This document shows, piece after piece, positions 1 to 7,311 of a stretch of DNA of 24,126 nt. The stretch covers positions 1 to 24,126 of the forward strand of contig DKZT01000020.1 in NCBI GenBank assembly GCA_002493755.1. The letters are read 5' to 3'. The DNA is from Ruminococcaceae bacterium UBA7067. Its GTDB lineage: Bacteria > Bacillota > Clostridia > Oscillospirales > Acutalibacteraceae. A program made the position numbers and the translations under genes. Under the pieces are notes generated by a model that was not told where the DNA came from, searched no databases, and worked only from the letters and a program-made list of their open reading frames with translations. Each line of letters opens with the position of its first letter. The stretch's first letter is position 1.

Positions 1-47
1 CTTTATTCAGTTTTCAGGGTGCTTAGCACTAAATGAAAACGACTTTT

Positions 48-77
48 AAGCAGAGGATGAAACCTCTGCTTTTTTTG
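48..77 (+). terminator. Intrinsic terminator of an upstream gene
   Basis: A 9-bp perfect stem (AAGCAGAGG at 48-56, CCTCTGCTT at 63-71) with a 6-nt loop runs into seven T residues. It would end a + strand transcript entering from left of the window. No coding sequence is visible in bases 1-47. Confidence 0.85.
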
Positions 78-168
78 TTTTGTATTACTTTTTTGAATCT
101 GAGGTATTCTCTTTCGGAAAATCACTCAAATAATCTGCAAAAATAATTACCAAATTCTATTTAGATTA

Positions 169-197
169 TTGCATATTAATATTTATTGTGTTAAAAT
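169..197 (+). promoter_or_regulatory. Sigma-A type promoter of the dockerin/lectin gene leader
   Basis: A -35 box TTGCAT (169-174) and a -10 box TAAAAT (192-197) are separated by exactly 17 bp. The predicted transcription start is about base 204, the first bases of the structured leader. That coincidence supports both calls. Confidence 0.7.
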
Positions 198-202
198 AAT
201 AT

Positions 203-307
203 TGCGACACAAATAAAATATTTACCTAAACAAGTTTGCATTTTTATTTCGGTAAAAATGCATGCTCTGTTAAGCATACTTGTTTGGGTGTTTAAATTTG
301 TGTCGCA
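203..307 (+). promoter_or_regulatory. Structured 5' leader RNA with a three-way junction (candidate cis-regulatory RNA)
   Basis: Four helices can be drawn. P1 is 12 bp (203-214 with 296-307). P2 is 12 bp with one G-U pair (224-235 with 278-289). P3 is 10 bp with a 6-nt loop (237-246 with 253-262). P4 is 4 bp (263-266 with 273-276). P2, P3 and P4 meet in a tight junction, and P1 and P2 are separated by an AT-rich internal loop. The element begins at the predicted transcription start and is followed by a terminator hairpin and then the ribosome binding site of the dockerin protein gene. I do not recognise a known riboswitch class. It could instead be a non-regulatory palindrome or a MITE remnant, but no target-site duplication flanks it. 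Confidence 0.55.
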
Positions 308-330
308 GCAAAAGGAGCTATGCGTTTTTC

Positions 331-358
331 GTGCGTGGCTTCGGCTGCGCACTTTTTT
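331..358 (+). terminator. Terminator-like hairpin in the leader (possible attenuator)
   Basis: GTGCGTGGC (331-339) pairs with GCTGCGCAC (344-352) in nine pairs, two of them G-U, around a TTCG tetraloop. Six T residues follow. It stands between the leader structure and the Shine-Dalgarno GAGGAGG at 364-370, so it would stop transcription before the gene unless it is prevented from forming. Its right arm can also pair with bases 300-309. Confidence 0.65.
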
Positions 359-377
359 ATTTTGAGGAGGATAAGAG

Positions 378-3300
378 ATGAAAAGAATTTCAAAGACAAT
401 AGCTGTAATGTTGACAGTGATAATTTTATTTGGTGTTTTTTCCGTTATTCCAGTGAGCGCAATTGATGACGTAAGTGTAAGAACTCTACATCAAAATACT
501 AAATTTGACAGTGTGCTTAATAAAATTTTTACGCAAGAACTTCCATATGATGAACTAATTTACTTGGCTGAAAATATAGAGAATGATTTTGAAGCTATTG
601 ATTCTCAATCTGATAATTCTTTATTGGATGTTTTATGTCAGTATTCGTTATTTTTGGAAACTGAGTACTCAAATGTTGCTATGTGTAAACCGGATTATAT
701 TTCTGATTCTCTTTTTAAAGCTGCGTTGTCTCGACATAAAAATATAATCGCTTACTCGAATAACATTTCTTTTTATTTTAATAAAGCTTATTCTGCATTT
801 AAAGCAAATACCATCAAATATCAAGGTGATATTGTCAGTTTAGATATATATGAATGGCTGTTTATTGATTATAATCAAAATGGAGCTAATGATGTATGCG
901 GGTATGGATTTAACCATAAAGTAGAAATTCTGGAAAAAGACAATGAACTGTTAATTATAAATGATATCATTCAAAATGATGAATTTACTGAAGTCTCTAT
1001 GTCTGCTGAATCTAACTTAATTGCAAGTGGTATTGCAAACGCAGATTCAAAATTAATTGCTTCTAATGCGTCTTACAATTATAATCCTGATGCGGCAGTT
1101 TCCTATTCTGATACATATGTATATAATTACAATCCTAATTACAGTAACTATAATTCTATCGGCGGCGATTGCGCTAACTTTGTTTCGCAGTGTTTACATG
1201 CCGGTGGATTAGAAATGACAGATGGTTGGTATTGGTATTCTTATAGTAATAGGAGTTCGTCGTGGTCATCTTGTTCTTCCCAAATAAGTTATTTAAGTGG
1301 ACTGGGTACTTACATAAGGAATCCTTCTGAGAGTCAAATACTAAAAGGAAATCCTGTATATTACTATTCGTCATCAGGAGTTCAGCATACTGCGTTATGT
1401 GTTGGAACAAATAGCTCGGGTACTCCGATTGTAAATGCTCATAATAGCGACCGCTATAGAGTGAATTGGCAATTAGGAGGAAGTTCATATTGGGCAGGCG
1501 GATTTTCGACAATACAACTTTCAGCAAATACTCCAGTTGATCTCGGAACAGAGTTTTATGCGTATATAATTAATACTGCCTCATGGTTACATCTCTCAAA
1601 TGATAATATTAATGTATCAGCTAGAGATGCTAATTATTTGAATGAGCAGATTTGGAGATTTACAAGACAAAGCGATGGAAGTTATTTGATTCGTTCAGCT
1701 GTGGATAATAATTGTCTTGATGTTGATAATGCAAATACTTCTAATGGTACAAATGTCAAAGTCTGTTACTATAATGGTACGGATGCTCAAAAGTGGTATC
1801 TTATAAAATGTGATAATGATAGGTTTATTGTCAAGTCTAAATTAGGTAACTGTGTGCTTGATTTAGCTGGTGGTTCGACTGTTAGTGGAACTAATATTCA
1901 AATATGTCAGCAGAGTAATAATGACGCTCAGTATTTTACCATTTGGAAAGTTGATGTGCCTAGAACTAATCTTGGTGATTCATTTTATGCATATATAACT
2001 AATACTGCATATTGGCTCTACCTGTCAAATGATTATTACAATGTGTCTGCAAAGTCTTCAACATACTTAACAGAACAAATATGGAAGTTTGAAAGACAAT
2101 CTGATAATAGTTATATTATTAAATCTTCGAGTGACGGACTTTGTTTAGATGTAGATAATGCGAATACATCTAACGGAACTAATGTAAAAGTCTGTGCTTA
2201 TAATGGTTCAGATGCACAAAAGTGGTACTTGATTAGAGTTGGTGACAATAAATATATATTACGGTCAAAATTGGGGAACTGTGTCTTAGATCTAGCAGGC
2301 GGTTCAAATGTTAGTGGCACAAATATTCAGATTTACGAAACTAATGATACTGATGCTCAGCTTTGGAGTATATACAAGTACGATACGCCGAAACCAACGA
2401 ATGTAAAAGTTGAGATAAGCGGAACAAATGTTAAAGTAATCTGGGATAAGGTTAGCGGAAGCGCCCGATATGATGTATATTTAATTCAATCACCATACAG
2501 TTGGAATGATGTAAAATACAGCAAATCCGCATCGTTTACAAGTGATTGTATTGAATTTGATAATGTATTACCCGGGGATTACACAGCATTTGTAATCAAC
2601 AGACCAAATGATGATAACATCCAGAGCAACTGGGTGGATTTTACGGTTGAGCCGTCGTTGTTCGAGCCTGTTGCAACAAAAGAATACAATGGTCATATAT
2701 ATACGCTTTACAACGATGTTCTTTCATGGGATGAAGCTAAAACAAAATGCGAAGAGATGGGAGGGCATTTAGTTACTGTAACAAGTCAGGAGGAGCAAGC
2801 CGTAATTGAAGAATTGGTGAATGGGCAATTTTGTCGCTGGTACTTTATGGGGGCTACAAACATAGAAAATGGTGTTGACTATAAGTGGGTTACAGGTGAG
2901 CCATTTGTATATACAAATTGGAGTGATGGATCGCCAGATAATTATTGTAATATGGAGAATTATCTAATGACTACTACTAGATTAAATGGAGTATGGCAGG
3001 ATACAACCAACACTGGGTGGGATAATGTTCTCGGCTTTATTTGTGAAGTAGAAACCGAAAACATAACAATGGTTAAAGAAGCTTCGTTCGGCAGAAACAC
3101 ATATCAGTTGTTTGATTATCCGTTAACATGGAATGATGCTAAGATATTTGCTGAAATGCAGGGCGGTCATTTAGCAACAATTACATCAGAGGAAGAGCTA
3201 TCTTTTATTAATAGTTTTATTTATAGCGCTTCAGAAAGCTATTACATCTTAGGTGGATATAAGTCTTCTGATTCTAAATACAAATGGGTAACTGACGAGA

Positions 3301-3647
3301 AATTTGAGTTTAGTAACTGGGCGGAGAATGAACCTAATAATGACAGTGGTATTGAACATTATTTAATGGCATATAGAAATAGTGGTGAATGGAATGATAT
3401 TAGAAATCAATTAGGCGATTCAGGCTTTGTAGTTGAATTTGAAAATACAGTTCAAGAAATTATTCTAGGCGACACCAACTCCGACGGCAAGGTAAACCTC
3501 CTCGATGCAGTAATGGCACAAAAGGCTGCACTCTCAATGACAACCCTTGACGAACAAGGCATAGCTAACGCCGATATGAACGGTGACGGCAGGATAACAT
3601 TATTCGATGCCATTGCGATTCAGAGGCTTACGCTTTCTTTGAGTTAA
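378..3647 (+). CDS. Secreted multimodular dockerin protein: amidase-like, 2 ricin-type, 2 C-type lectin domains
   Basis: The protein has 1089 residues and starts at an ATG 7 nt after GAGGAGG. Residues 1-28 form a signal peptide ending VSA. Residues about 235-375 resemble the Amidase_6 (CHAP/NlpC-like) fold, with a probable catalytic Cys265 in GGDCANFVSQC and His337. Two ricin-B/CBM13-like repeats follow (about 390-525 and 533-665), close enough in sequence to be a recent duplication. Then come an FN3-like segment (672-757) and two C-type lectin domains (769-892 and 902-1022); the second keeps EPN (985-987) and WND (1005-1007). A dockerin closes the protein (1029-1089) with two calcium-loop repeats (DTNSDG, DMNGDG), so the protein is probably docked onto a cohesin. 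The substrate is unknown; peptidoglycan or a glycoprotein is possible. The body is much richer in AT than the dockerin segment. Domain names come from visible motifs; the lectin and dockerin calls are the surest. Confidence 0.85.
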   Translation: MKRISKTIAVMLTVIILFGVFSVIPVSAIDDVSVRTLHQNTKFDSVLNKIFTQELPYDELIYLAENIENDFEAIDSQSDNSLLDVLCQYSLFLETEYSNVAMCKPDYISDSLFKAALSRHKNIIAYSNNISFYFNKAYSAFKANTIKYQGDIVSLDIYEWLFIDYNQNGANDVCGYGFNHKVEILEKDNELLIINDIIQNDEFTEVSMSAESNLIASGIANADSKLIASNASYNYNPDAAVSYSDTYVYNYNPNYSNYNSIGGDCANFVSQCLHAGGLEMTDGWYWYSYSNRSSSWSSCSSQISYLSGLGTYIRNPSESQILKGNPVYYYSSSGVQHTALCVGTNSSGTPIVNAHNSDRYRVNWQLGGSSYWAGGFSTIQLSANTPVDLGTEFYAYIINTASWLHLSNDNINVSARDANYLNEQIWRFTRQSDGSYLIRSAVDNNCLDVDNANTSNGTNVKVCYYNGTDAQKWYLIKCDNDRFIVKSKLGNCVLDLAGGSTVSGTNIQICQQSNNDAQYFTIWKVDVPRTNLGDSFYAYITNTAYWLYLSNDYYNVSAKSSTYLTEQIWKFERQSDNSYIIKSSSDGLCLDVDNANTSNGTNVKVCAYNGSDAQKWYLIRVGDNKYILRSKLGNCVLDLAGGSNVSGTNIQIYETNDTDAQLWSIYKYDTPKPTNVKVEISGTNVKVIWDKVSGSARYDVYLIQSPYSWNDVKYSKSASFTSDCIEFDNVLPGDYTAFVINRPNDDNIQSNWVDFTVEPSLFEPVATKEYNGHIYTLYNDVLSWDEAKTKCEEMGGHLVTVTSQEEQAVIEELVNGQFCRWYFMGATNIENGVDYKWVTGEPFVYTNWSDGSPDNYCNMENYLMTTTRLNGVWQDTTNTGWDNVLGFICEVETENITMVKEASFGRNTYQLFDYPLTWNDAKIFAEMQGGHLATITSEEELSFINSFIYSASESYYILGGYKSSDSKYKWVTDEKFEFSNWAENEPNNDSGIEHYLMAYRNSGEWNDIRNQLGDSGFVVEFENTVQEIILGDTNSDGKVNLLDAVMAQKAALSMTTLDEQGIANADMNGDGRITLFDAIAIQRLTLSLS

Positions 3648-3668
3648 ACCATTATCAATTAAAAATAC

Positions 3669-3706
3669 AAATCTATAAATATTATATAAATCTATAAATA
3701 TTTTAT
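3669..3706. repeat. Tandem duplication of a 19-bp AT-rich unit
   Basis: Two adjacent 19-bp copies of AAATCTATAAATATTATAT differ at one base. They lie between the dockerin gene stop codon and its terminator. No function is evident. Confidence 0.8.
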
Positions 3707-3718
3707 AAAAACTGATCC

Positions 3719-3760
3719 GCCGCTCGTTATGCATTGTTATAACGGGCGGCTTAGTTTTTA
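3719..3760 (+). terminator. Intrinsic terminator of the dockerin/lectin gene
   Basis: A 12-bp stem with one G-U pair (3719-3730 with 3739-3750) and an 8-nt loop is followed by TTAGTTTTTA. It separates the lectin gene from the amylase gene, so the two are transcribed independently. Confidence 0.85.
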
Positions 3761-3802
3761 TATCTCAGAACATTCCGAGCCACTCAAAAACAACGCCAAT
3801 AA

Positions 3803-3831
3803 TTGACAAAAGTTGTGATAATCGCTATAAT
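3803..3831 (+). promoter_or_regulatory. Consensus sigma-A promoter of the amylase gene
   Basis: A perfect TTGACA (3803-3808) and a perfect TATAAT (3826-3831) are 17 bp apart, giving a start near base 3838. The TTG of the -35 box is also an in-frame possible start codon. Because transcription begins downstream of it, the amylase must start at the ATG at 3863. Confidence 0.9.
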
Positions 3832-3862
3832 TAAATTATCCAATAAAATAGGAGGACTTGAA

Positions 3863-6043
3863 ATGAATAGGTTAATCAAAAAGGCTGTCAGCGCAGTTTT
3901 GTCGCTTGTACTTGCGCTTTCGGCACTGACGGTCAGCGTAGGAGCCGTTACCACAGAGCAGCAGACTTCTGCATCAAAAACTTACCTCTATGGTGATGTA
4001 AATCTGGATCAGAAAATCTCTATCACAGACGCCATTATCGTGCAGAAAAATGTATTAAAGGCTGTTACCTTTAGCGAACTGGAAACAAAAATTGCCGATG
4101 TTGATGCTTCCGGCGAGGTTACTATGCGCGATGCTATTCTGGTGCAGAAGTATACCATAAAGCTGATAAGTGAATTTTCTGCAGGAATTTCTTTTGTAGT
4201 TGAGGATGACACAGACTGGCGTACATCTACAATTTCATACGAAATTTTCGTGCGCAGCTTCTGTGACAGTGACGGTGACGGAATAGGCGACTTCAGAGGT
4301 GTAGCGTCAAAGGCTTCTTACCTCAAAGAGCTTAATGTAGGCTGTGTATGGCTTATGCCGATAAACGAATCTCCGTCATATCACGGCTACGATGTAATGG
4401 ACTATTGTTCGACAAACGAAGACTACGGCACAATAGAAGATTTCTGCTATATGCTCGATGTTCTTCATCAAAACGGCATCAAGGTGCTTATCGACTTCGT
4501 TGCAAACCACACCTCATCTCAGCATCCGTGGTTTACCGAAGCACTCAGCAATCCCGACGGTCCTTACGGAGAATTCTATGAAATTTCCGATACTCAGGGC
4601 TCAGGCTCGGGCTGGGTATATAATAGCCAGTACAAGAAATATTACAGAGCATATTTTGCTGCCTCTATGCCGGATTTGAACTACAAAAACAAGGCTGTCT
4701 GGGCTGAAATGGAGAAGGAGGCAGGCTATTGGCTTGATTTGGGTGTTGACGGCTTCAGACTTGACGCTGCAATGCATATTGATACAGACGCATCGGTTAC
4801 TCACGCTTGGTGGCAGGATTTTGAAAGCTATGTCAAGGCGAAAAATCCTGATGCCTTTGTTGTAGGCGAAAACTGGGACAACAGCGTTGACACGGTTGCA
4901 TCATTCTTTGCAGATATGGATTCATCCTTTGACTTCCCGCTTCAAAGCCAGCTTATGGGTCTTGCAAACGGCAATCAAATGGACATTGTAGGCTTCGTGA
5001 ACACATCTCTTAACAAGTATGCAAAAAGCGCTGCAACAACTCCTGAAGTTGCAAAGACAAGCGTAATGACTACCTTCCTCAATAACCACGACCAGACAAG
5101 AACAGTTTCAACTCTCGGTTCGGTCGAAAAGGCTAAGCTTGCTGCGGCAATTCAGTTTACTCTGCCTGGTATGCCGTTTATCTACTACGGTGAAGAGCTT
5201 GGACAGAAGAGTGACGGCAATGACCCGAACAGACGTGAGCCTATGGACTGGTACGCTTCTGCTACAGGTGAGGGAATGTGCAAGATTGATTCCTCGTTCT
5301 GGGGTGCATCTGCAAGATATACCGTTGCAAACGACGGTATCTCATTGGAGGAAGAATCCGGCGACGGCGACAGTATTTATAATTACTACAAAAAGCTCAC
5401 AAAGCTCAGAACAGATTACCCGATATTCTTCGTCGGTGATTATACAACAATAAGCACAAAGAGTATAAACTGCTACACAGTTACTGACGCAGGCTCGTCA
5501 TACGGTATGTTTGTTGCTCATAACGTCACAGGCGGCGAGATTTCGCAGACTGTTATGACCGACTTTACAGATTTGCTCACAGGAAAGAGCTACAAGGCAG
5601 GAGATACAATTACGCTTGCTCCGTATTCAACGATTGTTTCAAAATATGACGGCAAGGATAAGACCTTCTCGTTGTTTGAGGCTATTACGGCAAAGACCTA
5701 CAGTATTACATTTAATGTTACATTGCCTGAAAATACACCGACCAATGATATTGTGTATATTGCAGGTCAGTTCCTTGACGCTAATTGGGATCCTGCGAAT
5801 GCTGATTATGCTTTAACAAGAACCTCTGCTACAACAGCAACTATTACAAAGGAGATAACAGGCTGTGCAGGAGATTCGTTTGAATTCAAGTTTACGCGCG
5901 GAAAATGGGACAACTGCGAGGTTGACAAGGACGGCGGCAGCAATATCAGCGGCACCGGCAGTCAGAACCATGTCTATACGCTGACCTCCGATACTGCACC
6001 TGTTGTTGAAGTAACTGTTGCAAGGTGGAAAGATTTGAGATAA
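3863..6043 (+). CDS. Secreted GH13 alpha-amylase with N-terminal dockerin and C-terminal starch-binding-type module
   Basis: The protein has 726 residues and starts at an ATG 7 nt after AGGAGG (3850-3855). A signal peptide covers about residues 1-28. A dockerin lies at about 42-100, with two repeats ending in DAIIVQK and DAILVQK. The GH13 barrel spans about 120-520 and keeps region I DFVANH, the nucleophile Asp301 in GFRLDAAMH, the acid/base Glu336 in VGENWD and Asp410 in NNHDQTR. The SPSYHGYDV stretch recalls subfamily GH13_36. The last ~110 residues (611-722) look like a CBM20-type starch-binding module (VYIAGQF, FKFTRGKWDN); another starch CBM family is possible. The enzyme should cleave alpha-1,4-glucans outside the cell while held on a cohesin. 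It has its own promoter and terminator. It is probably one part of an amylosome-like system. Confidence 0.93.
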   Translation: MNRLIKKAVSAVLSLVLALSALTVSVGAVTTEQQTSASKTYLYGDVNLDQKISITDAIIVQKNVLKAVTFSELETKIADVDASGEVTMRDAILVQKYTIKLISEFSAGISFVVEDDTDWRTSTISYEIFVRSFCDSDGDGIGDFRGVASKASYLKELNVGCVWLMPINESPSYHGYDVMDYCSTNEDYGTIEDFCYMLDVLHQNGIKVLIDFVANHTSSQHPWFTEALSNPDGPYGEFYEISDTQGSGSGWVYNSQYKKYYRAYFAASMPDLNYKNKAVWAEMEKEAGYWLDLGVDGFRLDAAMHIDTDASVTHAWWQDFESYVKAKNPDAFVVGENWDNSVDTVASFFADMDSSFDFPLQSQLMGLANGNQMDIVGFVNTSLNKYAKSAATTPEVAKTSVMTTFLNNHDQTRTVSTLGSVEKAKLAAAIQFTLPGMPFIYYGEELGQKSDGNDPNRREPMDWYASATGEGMCKIDSSFWGASARYTVANDGISLEEESGDGDSIYNYYKKLTKLRTDYPIFFVGDYTTISTKSINCYTVTDAGSSYGMFVAHNVTGGEISQTVMTDFTDLLTGKSYKAGDTITLAPYSTIVSKYDGKDKTFSLFEAITAKTYSITFNVTLPENTPTNDIVYIAGQFLDANWDPANADYALTRTSATTATITKEITGCAGDSFEFKFTRGKWDNCEVDKDGGSNISGTGSQNHVYTLTSDTAPVVEVTVARWKDLR

Positions 6044-6116
6044 GCGGTTAAGACTGCTTAACGTACTTTCAAAGTGCGCAATCACGAATATACGGATAAC
6101 ATAATAATTGGTAAAG

Positions 6117-6147
6117 GCGCAAGGCTCATAAGGGCTTTGCGCTTTTT
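6117..6147 (+). terminator. Intrinsic terminator of the amylase gene
   Basis: GCGCAAGGC (6117-6125) pairs with GCTTTGCGC (6134-6142) with one G-U pair, followed by TTTTT. It lies 73 bp after the amylase stop codon. Confidence 0.85.
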
Positions 6148-6255
6148 GTTTTCGTGTAATAGTGTCGCAGCGTACAAATTAGAGGGATAAAAACTGTAAA
6201 AACTACACAAAATTGCGATTTTTTTATTTATTTCCTTTATTATGTTTAGTGCATA

Positions 6256-6264
6256 TGATATAAT
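6256..6264 (+). promoter_or_regulatory. Extended -10 promoter of the glucokinase operon
   Basis: TGATATAAT (6256-6264) is an extended -10 element with a perfect TATAAT. At 17-bp spacing the -35 position reads TTTATT (6236-6241), which is weak. The leader to the ATG at 6332 would be about 60 nt. Confidence 0.6.
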
Positions 6265-6331
6265 TTACTTGTATTTTACTGCGAAAAAACTGCATATAAT
6301 TTTAATACAGAGTGAAGAAAGGGCTGTTAAT

Positions 6332-7294
6332 ATGTATCATTTGGGAATTGACCTCGGCGGCACCAATATTGTCGCCGGAATTGTAAACGACAAATGCGAG
6401 ATCGTTGCCAAGGTGAGCTGCAAAACCGCCGTGCCAAGACCTGAGGACGAAATTTGTGATTCTATGGCGGCGTTGTGCAAGGATGTTGTGAAAAAAGCCG
6501 GAATTAAAATGGCTGATATCAAGGAAATCGGTATCGGCGTTCCGGGCGCTATCAATCCTGCAACCGGCGTTGTTGAATATTCGGCTAACCTGTTTTTCCA
6601 TAATTGGAATCTCGGCGATATGATGGCAGAAAGACTTAATAAGACAATCCTTATTGAGAATGACGCTAATGCAGCCGCTTACGGCGAGTTCCTCGCAGGC
6701 TCGGCTAAGGGTGCTACCAATTCAATCACAATTACACTCGGCACAGGCGTTGGCGCAGGTATCATCATTGACGGAAAAATTTACAGCGGCTCAAACTATG
6801 CCGGCGCAGAAATGGGTCATATGGTAATTGTTATGGATGGCAGAGAGTGCAACTGCGGCAGAAAGGGCTGCTGGGAATCATATGCCTCTGCAACAGGTCT
6901 TATCAATATGACAAAGGAGGCTATCCTCGGCGAGAGAGCCGACTCCTCGTATATGCTCAAGGCAGTTGACGGCGATATTTCAAAGGTAAACGGAATTACT
7001 GCGTTTGACGCAATGCGCAACGGTGACGCTACCGGTGCGGCTGTTGTTGACAAGTATATAAAATATCTCGGCTGCGGTATTGTAAATGCAATCAATATAT
7101 TCCAGCCTGATATTCTGAGCATAGGCGGCGGCATAAGCCACGAGGGCGAAACTCTGCTTGCTCCGCTGAGAGCCTATGTTGAAAGAGAGAGATACACTAA
7201 GCACAATGACAAGCAGACAGTAATCTGCGCCGCTACTCTCGGCAATGACGCCGGTATTATCGGTGCGGCTATGCTTAAGCCTGTTAAAAAATAA
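6332..7294 (+). CDS. glcK: ROK-family glucokinase
   Basis: The 320-residue protein phosphorylates glucose to glucose 6-phosphate with ATP in the cytoplasm. It opens with the phosphate-binding loop GIDLGGTN (residues 5-12). Catalytic Asp111 lies in ENDANAA. The ROK zinc site is present as GAEMGH (His163) with CNCGRKGC (Cys173, Cys175, Cys180). The ATG at 6332 follows AGAAAGGG with 8-nt spacing; an earlier in-frame start at 6242 lies upstream of the predicted promoter and is not used. The gene is the first of an operon with the SPFH gene 17 bp downstream. Its place just after a secreted amylase fits use of glucose released from starch. Another hexose or N-acetylhexosamine as substrate cannot be excluded from motifs alone. 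Confidence 0.9.
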   Translation: MYHLGIDLGGTNIVAGIVNDKCEIVAKVSCKTAVPRPEDEICDSMAALCKDVVKKAGIKMADIKEIGIGVPGAINPATGVVEYSANLFFHNWNLGDMMAERLNKTILIENDANAAAYGEFLAGSAKGATNSITITLGTGVGAGIIIDGKIYSGSNYAGAEMGHMVIVMDGRECNCGRKGCWESYASATGLINMTKEAILGERADSSYMLKAVDGDISKVNGITAFDAMRNGDATGAAVVDKYIKYLGCGIVNAINIFQPDILSIGGGISHEGETLLAPLRAYVERERYTKHNDKQTVICAATLGNDAGIIGAAMLKPVKK

Positions 7295-7311
7295 AAAGGG
7301 GAAGATGAAAA

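Noticed and set aside
1..30. The sequence at the left edge resembles, on the - strand, the CTGAAAACTGAATAAAG found near rRNA spacers.
   Set aside because: No rRNA sequence is visible and similar GTTTTCAG and TTTATTCA words belong to the interspersed repeats of this genome.
320..466. Possible 48-codon upstream reading frame starting ATGCGTTTTTCG in the leader.
   Set aside because: AAAGGAG is only 2 nt from the ATG, too close for efficient initiation, and the frame runs through the terminator and into the signal peptide region of the real gene.
6162..6171. GTGTCGCAGC, identical to bases 300-309 of the leader, after the amylase terminator.
   Set aside because: Only 10 bp match and no partner strand or junction structure is found around it, so it is probably chance.
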